Positions 46,725 to 58,488 of a stretch of DNA of 64,000 bases are shown here, piece after piece. Numbering within the stretch: position 1 is the first letter of the stretch; each line of letters opens with the position of its first letter. This stretch comes from Przewalskia tangutica (Eukaryota > Streptophyta > Magnoliopsida > Solanales > Solanaceae): assembly GCA_029844215.1 (NCBI GenBank), contig CM056728.1, forward strand, positions 84,009,676 through 84,073,675, in the 5' to 3' direction. Both the position numbers and the translations under genes were made by a program. The notes under the pieces are model-generated. The model searched no databases. It had not been told where the DNA came from and worked only from the letters and a program-made list of their open reading frames with translations.

Positions 46725-47065
46725 ATATATATATATGTTGTATATGTATGCGCCGCAGTGAGGTGGGATGCCACGCGCTTCACATGGTTATATTTTACAC
46801 TTATAGTTGTCGGCGGTGATGTGGGATTCCACGCGGGAGATATATATATATGTTGTGTATGTGTATGCAAGCGGTGAGGTGGGATGCCACGCGCATCACG
46901 TGGTTATATTTTACACTTATAGTTGTCGGCGGTGATGTGGGATTCCACGCGGGAGATATATATATGTGTTGTGTATGTATGCGCCCGGCGGTGAGGTGGG
47001 ATGCCCGCGGCGCGTCACATGGTTATAATATACACTTATAGGTTGCGGTGATGGGGGATTCCACG
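46725..47065 (+). repeat. About 115 bp tandem repeat in P5 LTR
   Basis: Two full units plus a partial one, starting near 46725, 46840 and 46955. Each has an (AT)n stretch, TGTTGTGTATGT, GTGAGGTGGGATGCCACGCG, TTATATTTTACACTTATAG and GTGATGTGGGATTCCACGCG. Confidence 0.85.
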
Positions 47066-48739
47066 GACACGCTTTGATATTTGTGTGACTTGATCGCGTC
47101 CCAGATTGGGCCGGGTAGTATATGCGCCCTCCTTAAAGGGCCGGATTATCTTATGAAAGATACGTAAGTTATATGGTAATGAACTTAATGATTTTTCCTA
47201 ATCATGCACGTAAGAATGTGACTATAACTTTTATTGAAAATGGGAAAAGATAATAAGGTACGATTAAGTTCATAAGTGGTAATGACACGGCAGGATCTGG
47301 TATGTACTTTTTATACTTGTCCCTGTCATTCTTTTGCGATTATGATCTGTTCTTTCATGCGTTATTTACATTCCATATTCGATTTTTGTAATCGACCCCT
47401 TCGGGTGCGTTAAATGCCGCGAGTTTAGGTACCAGTTGGTGATCCTTGCTCTTAGGATCTCGGTTCAGTTTTTGGGAAAAAGCTTCATTTGCTCTGGAGG
47501 CTTATCTCTTGGTACGGGTGTTATACCCGTAGTTCGTGGTATATATGTGAGGATGTGCGTGCGAGAATAATGGAAATTTTGGAAAGAAAGGAAGATGTGA
47601 TTTTTCACGGAAAAGTTTAGGGTTTTGTGAAGGAAAAAGGTTCGTTGATGGGAATTGGATTCCCAGTTTTGTATTTGGGCTTCTTGAATTATATTAGAAT
47701 TATGGAATTTTATTTCGGAATTGGTCACGTGGGGCCACTGGAGAAATTCTGATTTTGTGGGGCCACTTTGTTTTGAGATTTTTGCCTTTATGGATATTTT
47801 CTAAGATGAAATATTTTGGACGAGTAGGAGGGCGACACGTGTCACCCCCCTAGGTGGCCTCATGGCCGAAATTTGCTAACAAGTGGCAAGACAAGTGGCC
47901 TTGTCTTGCTAGATATTTTGTGTGGACAAGTGGCCAAGTCTTGCTAGATATTTTGTGTGGACAAGTGGCTTGTGGGACCCACACACACTTGTCCCCAATC
48001 TCAACCACACACTTGCCTTCATCCTAGCCCTTGGTTGTCCTATATATGCACTCTTAGTTGATGAAAACTTCCACACTTAACCATTTCAAGACAAGAAATT
48101 CCCTCCCTTCTCCCTTGACCTTGCTCTCGTTTTTGAGCCCATTTCTTGACCTAAATTTGTCCAACAATTCTTAAACTCTCAAGTGTTCTTCCCTAAGGTG
48201 TTAGGAAGATTGTGTACCAAGAGTTGGAAAAGATTTCACACCACAACCTATTGTTCATGCCTTGGCGAAACTTACTAGTTGGAAACCCTAAGTGTTCTTC
48301 ACTTTTTGGAGTTGGTTCTTGAAGAGAAGTTGGTTAGGAGCTTCTATGGGTTGCTTGTAGCGGATTGGAACGTAAAGATTTGGAGCTAAGACTTGCTTGG
48401 AGCGACATTAAGTTCTTGGATAATTTTTGGGCTATTTGAGGTAGTGAATCTTAAACCTCTTTGTGAATTGGTTGTTATACATATATTATAAGTATATTGT
48501 GGATTATATAATATATGGAGTAAGTTTGGAAGAGTTGGATCTTGTTAACTTGTTAAAAGAAAGGATTGGCCGTTTACCATTAAAATGGTAAAACGTATCT
48601 TATTTGCTAAGTAATTAACAAAGTAACTATAACTTATATTAAGAATGGAAATATAAGTTGGATGACTAATGAGTAATTGGATAAGTAAAATGGACAAAGT
48701 TGGCCAGGACCCCAACTTAAGATCAGATGCATTTGTATT

Positions 48740-48815
48740 TACTTTGGATGATTTACTTTGGGTAGATTTACTTTGGACAAGATTTACTTTGGGCATTTAC
48801 TTTGGATCGTATTTA
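48740..48815 (+). repeat. Short tandem repeat, about 17 bp unit
   Basis: Five imperfect copies of ATTTACTTTGG plus a variable spacer inside the solo LTR. Confidence 0.8.
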
Positions 48816-48867
48816 CATTTAAGGGGAAGATTGTTCAATCGCGTTAGTTTGGCGTGTGATCCCTTTT

Positions 48868-49135
48868 TAATTATTGTATTGTTATGAAGGCGTGATAGTA
48901 AACCGCGTTACCGGTTGGCCGCGTAATCCCCTTCTTTTACTTATTGTATGGTTATGAAGGCGTGATAGTAAACCGCGTTACCGGTTGGCCGCGTAATCCC
49001 CTTCTTTTACTTATTGTATGGTTATGAAGGCGTGATAGTAAACCGTTACGGTTGGCGCGTAATCCCTTCTTTTACTTATTGTTGTTATGGGCGTGATAGT
49101 AAACGCGTTACCGTTTGGGAGTGTAATCCCTTCTT
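48868..49135 (+). repeat. About 70 bp tandem repeat in solo LTR
   Basis: Four units of TTATGAAGGCGTGATAGTAA, CGCGTTACCGGTTGG and GCGTAATCCCCTTC. Units two and three (48895-49020) are nearly identical; the fourth is shortened. The block occupies the place of the U5 hairpin in other LTRs, and its GTAATCCC tail matches the bases following that hairpin. Confidence 0.88.
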
Positions 49136-49582
49136 TATGTTGTTTAATTATTACGCCTATATATATATATGGTATATATATTACGGTTATTCTGCCTTGG
49201 AGAAAGATGGAAAAGTGAGTAAAAGCGGAAGTCTTTGCGAATTTTCCGTAGAATTAGAGGGCTTTTTATTGGTATAAGTCTTCAATGGTAAGAAAGGTTT
49301 GATAGAAGTACTATGACCATTTTAGGAGTGGAGTACTACGTGTGGCGTGATCTACTTGGCTTAGGAGTAGCCGACGGGTTGAAGTACTTGGAGCGTTTTG
49401 CTATTTGTCGATAATCGTCGCGAGGTATGTGAACCTCTTCCTATCTTTTCTAGCATGATTGTTGTGAACTATGTAGTACGGTAGACGTACATGTGCTAAG
49501 TGATTTGGTTGGTTTAAAACATAGGGTGTTATAATAGCTTTATGGGAAGTTAGTTATAACGACTTTATGTAGGTAAAAGAAT

Positions 49583-49700
49583 GGTTTATTGATTTTGAAA
49601 GTTAAGAGACTTGATCTTGAAAGATAAGAGACTTGACTTATACACGACTTGATTTTGAAAGTTAAGAGACTTGATCTTGAAAGATAAGAGACTTGACGTA
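49583..49700 (+). repeat. 60 bp direct duplication in solo LTR
   Basis: GATTTTGAAAGTTAAGAGAC through AAGATAAGAGACTTGAC occurs twice in direct succession. Confidence 0.8.
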
Positions 49701-50344
49701 GTTTGACTTGTTATGAATTTTGTTAAAATGTTGTAAAAACCTCATTCGCGAGTAATGAGTAGTTGGTTTTAAAAGAATAATGTTTCTTGATTTGAAATGA
49801 GATTAAGTATCGAACAAACCATTGCAGCGTTACTAAAGGAAATGTATTGACTAATTGTTATTAAAACCAGTAGAAACCTCCATCTGCATAGAAGCTAAGA
49901 TGAGACAAAATGATATTACATTTCCTAGATCATGGCTGCTGTTATAAGATTGTAATAGACAAGAACAACCTACTCACACATAAGGCATATGTTTCTCAAA
50001 TTTGTTTTAAAGGAGAATTATATTCTTAAGTGATTAAAACTATGAACTACGAAACCTTTCAAAAATGAGAAACGCGAGCATTTGAAATTAGGCAAACTTA
50101 AACGTTTGGAAAATAATGTGTTACTTGATTTTACAAGGGAAGTGTTTTGGTTTACTTAAAAGATAGTCACTCTATTTTATACTACGAACATTGTGTGACT
50201 TTTGTGAAAGAAACGTATCTTTTTAAAAGAGTTAATGTATGTAATACTTTAGGGTCAGAACCGGGATTTTGGCATAAAATGATAGTACCTTAAGTTGTGT
50301 GTAACTTGCCTATATTTGCGTGTGATAGCCTTGTTGTGCAAGTA

Positions 50345-50665
50345 CTGTATTTTACTCGACTACCGGTTCATGGGATGAACCGGGAATGTATTTCACCCGA
50401 CTACCGCGTTCATGGGATGAACCGGGAATGTATTCACCCGACTACGCGTTCATGGGATGAGCCGAATGTATTTCACTCGACTACGCGTTCATGGGATGAA
50501 CCGGAATGTATTTCACTCGACTACGCGTTCGTGGGATGAGCAGGAATGTATTCACTCGACTACCGCGTCCGTAGGATGGACCGAATGTATTCCATCCGAC
50601 TCACCGAGTTCGTGAGATGAGCCGAATGTATTCCACACGTTTCTATCGGGTCCATGAGATGGGCG
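50345..50665 (+). repeat. About 41 bp minisatellite in solo LTR
   Basis: Seven to eight units with GTTCATGGGATGAAC, a perfect hairpin with 6 bp arms; in the first unit (50363-50383) the arms extend to 9 bp. GAATGTATTTCACTCGAC follows in each. Confidence 0.88.
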
Positions 50666-51279
50666 AGACATGTTATCGTATCACATGGTTTGTACCTAGA
50701 CCGGCGGTGAGGAAGGAGTTCCACGGGCATGAGGATGACTTTGAGGCGTGAGTCACGACTTGACATGACATCTTTTATGTTATGAAATGTAGTTTAGTTA
50801 TCATACATGTCTCTCTGTTTTATATAGTATTATGATTTCATTTCTGATATTTTTCATTTCACATACTTGGTACTGTTAGATCGACCTCCTTCGAAGCTGC
50901 GTTCATGCCGCAGTAGAGTACATCGGTTGTGGATCCTCGCCATAGGATCACGATTCGTATTAGGAAGCCCCGTTTCTCGGAGGCTTATCTTTTGGTATGT
51001 TACCACAGTCGGTAGGTTCTTGTACATTCGGGGTATGGCGGCCCCGTCCGTCATAGTTGTTGTCACTTCTTAGAGGTGCATGTAATCTTGTTGTGGGCGA
51101 GTTTGTAAAAGGATAATTGTTCGGGTTTTTATGTATATATCTGAAGACAACTGCTTTGGTTGCTTTGTTTATTTATCATGTCTCTTGTTTCATGTTTATG
51201 TTTTTATTTCACGATTCTCTCGATGTTGTATCACGAGGTGCGGGGTAAGGCACGATCCACGGGCCGGTCGGTCGTGACA

Positions 51280-51564
51280 ACGGTTTTCCTGAGGTTGTAG
51301 ATTCATGTATATTCAGGGTATAGCGGGCCTGTCACAAAGTTGTTATTCTAAGGTCTATATTCACATATGTGGTTGTTTGAAGCAGGTTATGCAGATTGTA
51401 CTTTTGATCATGTTTATATTATGGCAGGCGGCCTTATCGGCTAGCCTGTGATGTTTATTGGTTACACATGTGTTTATCTTGTGTATGTTCCGCTGCTATT
51501 CTCTGATATATACCTGTAAGGGTGCCCAGGTAGGGCACGATGCGAGCAGGGTCGGGTCGTGACA
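51280..51564 (+). repeat. P5 5' LTR, terminal part
   Basis: Continues the P5 LTR after the solo LTR and ends GGGTCGTGACA at 51564, next to the primer site. Confidence 0.85.
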
Positions 51565-51568
51565 AAAG

Positions 51569-51580
51569 TGGTATCAAAGC
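51569..51580 (+). other. P5 primer-binding site
   Basis: TGGTATCAAAGC differs from the initiator-Met type TGGTATCAGAGC by one substitution. It is the only primer site in the window that keeps full length. Confidence 0.82.
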
Positions 51581-51771
51581 AATTAGTCCTCGGAAAGTGT
51601 CTACAGACCGTGTCTAGTAGAGTCTTGATTATCGGTGTGTTGTGCACCACATCTATAATCAGGAGGCTACAGGACATTTAGGATTGGTTTCCATTCTTCT
51701 CTCTTTGAGATCGTGCAGTAGAGCTGTCCTAGTAGGTTGAATCCTCTCTGACCCCTTCTTATGTAACAGTT

Positions 51772-51984
51772 ATGCCTCCACGGAAGGCGACCAGGGCCCA
51801 GAAGGGCAAGGCAGCAGGCGCTAGTGGTACGAAGGGTTACGGGACTCGAACGATTATGCACGAGGTAGTAGGCGGATCGGCGAACTTCGGCCATGCGGTA
51901 TTAGAAGCCGAGGCGGCGGTAGCTCGAGGTTCCTGCAGAGCCTCGATTCAGCGAGGCGAGTTTAGAGATTATGGAGAGCTGATC
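51772..51984 (+). pseudogene. gag: P5 gag, 5' fragment
   Basis: ATG at 51772 follows TATGTAACAG-TT. The frame encodes MPPRKATRAQKGKA and continues open to the point where the D solo LTR interrupts it at 51985. The homologous continuation resumes at 62128 (GAGCTATTGACTAGC, matching the gag segment before the capsid domain). Confidence 0.82.
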
Positions 51985-52564
51985 TGTCACGACACGACCC
52001 CGGGTCCGTGACCGGTGCCTTAACCGGGCACCGCGTGACCTGGCATCGAGAAAACCGTGAACATAAACTCAAAATAAACAACCATAATGATATAAATAGT
52101 CTAGCCCAAAATGGCTACCCCAAAGTACATAAAACCGAAGTTACATCCCTAAACAACCAAGTTAAGACAAGACTACGGCCTCTGAAGGAGTAACACTATG
52201 ACGGGATGGGGCCGTCATGCCTGAATGTACAAAATATCAACAACACCAGGGAGAACCATACCAAAAGTCGAGCCTCCGAAGAAATGGAGCTCATGACACC
52301 TGAGTAAAAGATCCTAGGAATGAGGATCTACCACCTGTTTTCCCTTACCTGCGGCATGAACGCAGCCCCGAGGAAGGGTCGATGCACAACGTACCAGTAT
52401 GTAAAGCGGAAAAATATCAGTAATATCATAAGTCAAAATAAGTGAGTCATAGATAAAAATCAATTTCCTTGCATTGTGCCTTACTAACAATGAGAGTAAT
52501 GTATAAATTTTATGGCATAAAAATAGGAGGCTCGCGATCAAAGCAGGGTACCTCGCGTAGTATC

Positions 52565-52700
52565 ATTAAGCAATCCTACTCACGGGACTATTTCACCCGC
52601 ATGGGTCCCGTGGACCCGCGTGAGGTCATCCTCGCCGTCGTGGGACTATTTCACCCGCGTGGGACTATTTCACCGCATGGATCACGTAGTGGGATCGCGT
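52565..52700 (-). repeat. Short minisatellite in D
   Basis: Repeats of GGGACTATTTCACCCGC(G/A)TGG. They occupy the LTR position where the other families carry their minisatellites. Confidence 0.7.
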
Positions 52701-52794
52701 AGTACAAGCGTCGCACTCGCGTCATGGGTAGCAAATCCATGGCATAGATAATAACCGGGGTTTACCGTAATAATACAAATATATAACATGGCTC

Positions 52795-52890
52795 ATCCGG
52801 CTATCATACATAACATAAGCACTACCGCCTATCATATCACAACATAAGCACTACCGCCTATCATATCATACATAAGCACTACCGAACTTA
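52795..52890 (-). repeat. About 28 bp tandem repeat in D
   Basis: Four imperfect copies of CATAAGCACTACCG plus CCTATCATAT. Confidence 0.8.
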
Positions 52891-53714
52891 TCATAACATA
52901 AGCAAGTTAAGTAATCCCCTAACTTCTTATTAACATTATTAATGTATCCTCTCATTTTAGTATCCTAAGGCACTAACATGTCTTTTAATAGAAAATCAGA
53001 ACTCAACCCAAGTACCATGTACTTCTAACTTTTAAGAAAACTCTTTTATACAAAGATTCCAAGATACTAATCGCCATAGGATCAAGTTACAATTTCTTTT
53101 CAAAACAAGTCACATTGCCTTTTAGAAAATATAATAGGCTTCTAAATCAAGTGACTTCATTCCCTTTAAAACCTTAGGCAACCAATGCCTAAAATCAATC
53201 CACCTTCCATAGTTTCAAATCCTTTACCGTACTTGTTTTAATTAGAGTAAACCATTCTTTGTGAACCTTTCAAAACTAATATAACCAACTTCCCATAAAG
53301 TCATTATATTAGCGTTATTCCTTTGTCAAATACATTTTCCCTCAATCGAGGGACTTATACTTTTGAAATGAAACAAGTATCATATACTTTAAAACAAGTG
53401 TAGACTATCAAATCTTGTCGTCTGTACTACATAGATACAACTATTCATGCTCGAGAGATAGGAAAACTCTACATACCTCTTTGGTCAATCCACTTGCTAA
53501 GTCCAACTACAAGTAATATGTCAACCTATAATAACCATAGTGTGTTTATTAACCTCTAATTTCAATGTAGAAATTCCAAATTCAAGTTACCAATTCCTAA
53601 GGAAAATTGGGCAGCATTTCCTTTGTTTCTACCCACTTTGCCACCTTTTTCAAAGGCCGATTTTCAACACTCAAACGCCTCATTAAGGCCCAACATCCAA
53701 ACCAACACAAGGGA

Positions 53715-53740
53715 TTACACACCCAATCTTGGGTGTGTAA
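53715..53740 (-). other. Conserved U5 hairpin in D
   Basis: TTACACACCCA and TGGGTGTGTAA form a perfect 11 bp stem around ATCT. The outer part matches the hairpins of P1 and P5; the inner pairs differ on both sides. Confidence 0.65.
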
Positions 53741-54224
53741 AATTCTGCCCCACAAAGTATAATAATACACTTAACAATTCTAAAGTAGTTTGTAGGCTAC
53801 AACATGCTCATAATATCTCTTTAGCCAAATCCTTCATACCCAACCCACATTTCTTGCATGCAATGACTCTAATAGCATTATTTACTACCACAAGTACTTT
53901 CTTGTAACATGCAACACTAAAAACTAATAATAGAGGAAGAATCTTTACCTTAGAGCTTTAGCCAAATTTATCCAACAATTTGCTAGCTTCTATTCCAAGA
54001 ACACCACCACAACAACCTTCACAAGCTAGCCACAAGCTTCCTTCTTGCCTTTTACTTTTCAGATTTTTCCTAAGGCTAGAATGTCTCTTAGAGTTTTAGA
54101 GAGAAGGAGGAGCTTGAAAAATATTTAAGAGAGAAGGAGGAGCTTTTCTAAGAGAGAGATGAAAGATGACCAAGTCTTTAAGACTGGGTCAATATAATCA
54201 TCAGTAAATCGGATGGGGACAACT

Positions 54225-57200
54225 TGTCACGACCCAGGCCCGCGATCGTTCCCTACAGGCACCCTTACAGGTATACATCAGAGATAACCAGCGGAACATA
54301 CATGAAACTTTAAAAATAAACAACATAAGTACAAAAACAGGTTAGCCGATAGGGCTACCTTCCTGGACATAATATATATAACCGAAGCAGTTGCCTCATT
54401 TTTTTTTAAACAGACCCACAATATGTGACTACAGACCTCTAAGATTTTTAACATAACAACTGTGGCGGGACAGGGCCCCGCCATACCCCTGAATATACAT
54501 GAATCTACCACCTCGAAAGCCGTACCAAGAGATAAGCCTCGGAGCAAATGGAGCTTTTTCCCGTGGTGAGCGAGATCCTAAGAGCGAGGATCACCACCGA
54601 TACCTAAAACTGCGGGCATGAGCGGCCCGAAGAAATTCGATTACAAAAATGCGAATCTGGAAAGGAAATAAGCTACAACAATTAAAACATATCGGTATAA
54701 AAACATGACAGGGGTAAGTGTAAAAGAAGTAAATACCTGAGCCTACCATGTCATTACCCCCTCGTGAACTTAATCGTACCTTATTATCTTTTCCCGTTTT
54801 CAATAAGCGTTATAGCCACTTTCTTACGTATATACTTAGGAAAAACATCAAGATCATTACCATATAACCTTACTTATCTTTTATAACCTAATCAGGCCGC
54901 TTTACGGAGGGGCGCTATACTACCGACTGGCGGGGCGCGATAAAATCACATAGTGCGCCACAAGGTATCTTGTCAGGCCCGTCTTCGGGGACGCGATAAT
55001 GTCTATAGTGCGCCCATAAGGTATACTACGGCCCGTCTGCGGGTCGATAATGTCTATAGTGCGCGTAAAGGTATCTTTGCGGCCCGTCTCTGGTCGATAA
55101 TGTCATATAGTGCGCGTAAGGTATCTTGCCGGCCCGTCTGCGGGTCGATAATGTCATATAGTGCGCGTAAAGGTATCTTGCCGGCCCGTCTACGGGTCGA
55201 TAATGTCATATAGTGCGCGTAAAGGTATCTTGCCGGCCCGTCTGCGGGTCGATAATGTCATATAGTGCGCGTAAAGGTATCTTGCGGCCCGTCTGCGGGT
55301 CGATAATGTCATATAGTCGCGTAAAGGTATCTTTGCCCTACCATCTGGTCGATAATGTCATATAAAACCCGGGAAGTTAACCCAACGTACTACGCACCTC
55401 TACTCCTTTAGAAAAACTCTTTTTCAAACAAAACTTCCCAGATACTAACAACCGTAGTATCAAGTCATCTCTACCTTTCAGGACAAGTCACACTACCTTT
55501 TTAGAAATACAATTACCGGCTTCTAAATCAAGTGACTTCTTACTTAAAACCTTAAGCAATTGGTACCTTTAAAACAATTTGCCTTCTTTATTTCAAATCA
55601 TTTCTTTGCTTACATTAGAAAACCATTCTCTTAACCTTCCATAAAGTTATTATAACCAACTTCCCATAAAGCCGTCATACTAACTTTATGCCTTAAACTA
55701 ATTCATTCTTTTTATAACCAAGAGACTTATACTTTCAAATCAAATCACATAGCTTTCAAAATACTTCAAGTCTCTTAACTTTTAAGAAAACAAGTTTCAA
55801 AGTCTTAAAAACTTCATACGTAAACTCTTTTAAATTAAGTAACATATACTTTGGTGCGTTGTGAATAAGTTATACTTATTTATAACGATTTTATTCAAGT
55901 AGCCATGATCTAGAAAATGTAATACAATTTTGTCTTATCTTAGCTTCTATGCGGATGGAGAATTCTACTTGTTTTAACATAATTAATTGTCATTACATTT
56001 TCCTTTATTAAGCTATGATGGCTTGTTCGATACTTATTCTCATTTGTGTAGTAAAATTTGCCAAGTCAACGACTCAAAATACTTCCTAACGACTCTTACC
56101 AACATCCCCATAAGACTTGGTAAGGACTTAGGATTTCTTAGGCGTAGCTTTTACATAGAGTAAATCAACATAACTACCTCTTAACTTCTAGAGTAGAAGA
56201 AATCATGAAATACTACTACATGTATATTTCATACATAGAATCATGCCAAAGGAAGGAAGAGGTTCACATACCTCGCGACGATTATCGACAAGTAGCAAAA
56301 TGCTCCAAAGTACTTCAATCTTGATAGCAAATCCATCCTTCAAGTAGGATACGCTATACTTAGTACTTCACTATAATGGTCACAATATGTCCATTAACCT
56401 CTCACTTACGACGTAGAATTATTCTAAGTGTTAAGTCACTAATTCTCTGGAAAATCGGACAAGACCTCCTTTGTTTCTACTTACTTTGCCACCTTTTCAA
56501 GGCGAATACAATAACCAAACAGCCCCGATTGGCTCACAATATAAGGTAGTCAATACAAATGAATAACAAACTATTACAACTACAAGTACAAATTCGGCCA
56601 CCTTACTTTCAATAATACCAATTCTTATCAAATTTCCATTTCAATCCAAGTGGTTAGCAATACATGATATCAAGTCGCAATCGACTATAACTACTATAAT
56701 CTTCAAGTCAACAACATGCGACGATTCTAATAAACGACTAAATTGTAATCCAACTTAACATGGTCTACATTACATTTCGGATTTTCAAGGCTACAATCAA
56801 TCCATAATCTTATAAACTTGACACATGTACTTACTGCTAGCAAGTAAAGCTAACAACAATATAAATAATCTTGTAACACTTTAAAAAAACAAGATTATAC
56901 CTCCACGAATCTTAATCGATCTTCAAATCCAAGTCGCTCCTTAGCAACTTAGAGACTCTTGAGACACTTCAATCCGCTACTTGAGACCATAGAACAAAAC
57001 CAACCAATCTCCTTCAAGCTTCCAAACAAAACCTAGAAAGACCACTAGGTTTCATTTTCTGACTAACCCGTAAACTATCTTTTTAGAGATTTTCTATTGA
57101 GATATGCTTACAATATCCTCAAGAACCTTGGTTTAAAATGTGGAGCTTAAAGAACAAGGAAGAAATTTTTTCTCCTTGCTCTCTCAAACCCAGAGCTAAC

Positions 57201-57602
57201 CTAGCAAGAACAAGAGTTCTTCAAATTTTCCTAAGTGTAAATGCCTTGTCTTGCTACTTAGGATGACTATAACCTGACATGGAGGTTAGGATTAGAACAA
57301 CTTGTGAGGTTTGGATGAGGTCTTATTAAATATCAAGAGTAGTGGTCCATTGACCAAGTCAAATATGTCAAGCTCTTGATATTTGCAAGACTTGTCTTCC
57401 TAACAAGGGTCAAATGACCCTTATGTCCATGATCAATTCGTCCAAGCTCACTTAAGGGGTGACACGTGTCGCCCTCCCATTAAATCCTAACAAAGCGTTT
57501 TTCGACAAATCTCATAATTAGATAAATTTTTACAAGCCTCAAATCTTAACAACATGAGTTCTTACGTCGTCCTTAAACATGTCTGTAAAATACGGTGTAA
57601 CA
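54225..57602 (-). repeat. R4 3' LTR
   Basis: TGTCACGACCCAGG to GGTGTAACA on the plus strand. It contains a 52 bp minisatellite (54950-55365), the conserved core (55890-55990) and a G-box at 57463-57468. Confidence 0.9.
54950..55365 (-). repeat. About 52 bp minisatellite in R4 3' LTR
   Basis: Eight units of GGCCCGTCTGCGGGTCGATA, ATGTCATATAGTGCGCG and AAAGGTATCTTGCC. CCCG-TCTG-CGGG (for example 55133-55144) is a perfect hairpin extended by a G-T and a G-C pair. Confidence 0.9.
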
Positions 57603-58488
57603 TTCTTCCCCCTTGAAACATTCGTCACGAATGTTCTTTGAGTCAATCTTTATAATTTGCGACATAGTTTCCTTTCACAACCGTCGTACCATGATACCAC
57701 CTGCGTGGCCCTAATACTCGCATGCGCATACTTGTCCATCATACGCCCAAAGAGATTATCTTTTCGTACTTCCAACTCCTTCTAACATACATACATAACT
57801 TCCATACCAATTCTGGCCTCTAATCTTTGGAGTCACTCTATAAGACAATATCGACCATTTTCGGCTTTCATGACTGGTTCCGGTGGAACGCGTCCACGAA
57901 CCCGTAAAACAATTAACTAGACTTGGGCCTTGCACCCTCGTGACCCTGTCACGTAGCGGAACTACTACCAACTGATCCTACTCTATTCCAGGCCATGGGG
58001 AGACCCGTAACAGGTCCTCCACCCGACTCAGCGTCGCACTTAACTCTTATTCTTGGTCTATAATAACTCTTTCTGCAGAAGACCTTGGCGAAAATTCATT
58101 AACTATTTCATACCTTCCGGTATCTAGTTAGTCTTTACCAACTCTTGGTAATCTAAAATCGATCTAGGCAACACGCGTCGACCCTCATACATAACTCCGT
58201 ATAGATGTATGTCACAATACCAACTATACTACAATCATTACCAACGGATCTGCAATCCGCATAGTCTTTCTGGGGTCATTTGTCTTTCGTGGCTGCGAAC
58301 AACATAACTCGTTAGGAGAGCGACCCTAACAACACAAATCTGTCGCACGATCTCGAGTGAGAAGAATGGAAACCAATCCTAAATGTCCTGTGACCTCACG
58401 ATTATAGATGTGGTGCGCGACCGATAATCAAGACTACTAGACACGGTCAGTAGACACTTTCCGAGGACTAAGCGCTCGATACCACTTT
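57603..58488 (-). other. R4 interior, noncoding
   Basis: Minus-strand order: primer site GCTCGATACCA (58474-58484), about 160 bp of leader as in the other elements, then a direct jump to a 3' block with GGGTCACGAGGGTGCAAGGC, hairpin ACATTCG-TCA-CGAATGT (57618-57634, plus strand), and a purine tract. The start of gag is absent. The 3' block is related to that of P5 (63180-63426). Confidence 0.82.

Larger units (their letters stand above)
43743..47518 (+). repeat. P5 5' LTR, first part
   Basis: Starts TGTTACACACGTATTTT. The first 540 bases match the 3' LTR at 63427-64000 almost base for base. It includes the G-box, TATA-like box, leader, a donor-like GAG-GTATAATC at 44455, U5 hairpin at 44814-44836, and two tandem repeat blocks at 46240-47065. 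It lacks the conserved core found in most other LTRs here. Confidence 0.88.
47519..51279 (+). mobile_element. Solo LTR inserted in P5 5' LTR
   Basis: 3.76 kb from TGTTATACCCGTAG to GGTCGTGACA with no primer site, gag or polypurine tract inside. It is therefore a solo LTR, the usual product of recombination between the two LTRs of an element. Target duplications are ACGGG (47514-47518) and ACGGT (51280-51284). The P5 LTR continues after it. It contains the G-box, TATATATG (48041-48048), conserved core (49850-49940) and four separate tandem repeats. It is the longest LTR in the window. Confidence 0.88.
51985..54224 (-). mobile_element. D: - strand solo LTR, left part
   Basis: Starts TGTCACGACACG. 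The minus-strand start of this LTR (TGTTATACCCCGTGG) is at 62127, after the R4 insertion. Total length is about 2.5 kb. Flanks are TGATC (51980-51984) and AGATC (62128-62132), a 5 bp duplication with the left copy damaged. No primer site, gag or polypurine tract is present. It holds the U5 hairpin at 53715-53740, repeats at 52565-52700 and 52795-52890, and a purine-rich repeat near 54110-54165. Confidence 0.82.

Noticed and set aside
46725..47065. Possible centromeric satellite
   Set aside because: Only about three units are present and they lie inside one LTR; there is no array of satellite scale.
55050..55365. Regularly spaced repeats resembling a CRISPR array
   Set aside because: The repeat and spacer portions are both repeated from unit to unit, the units lie in a retrotransposon LTR with a counterpart at the same place in the other LTR, and the context is a plant genome. 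It is a minisatellite.
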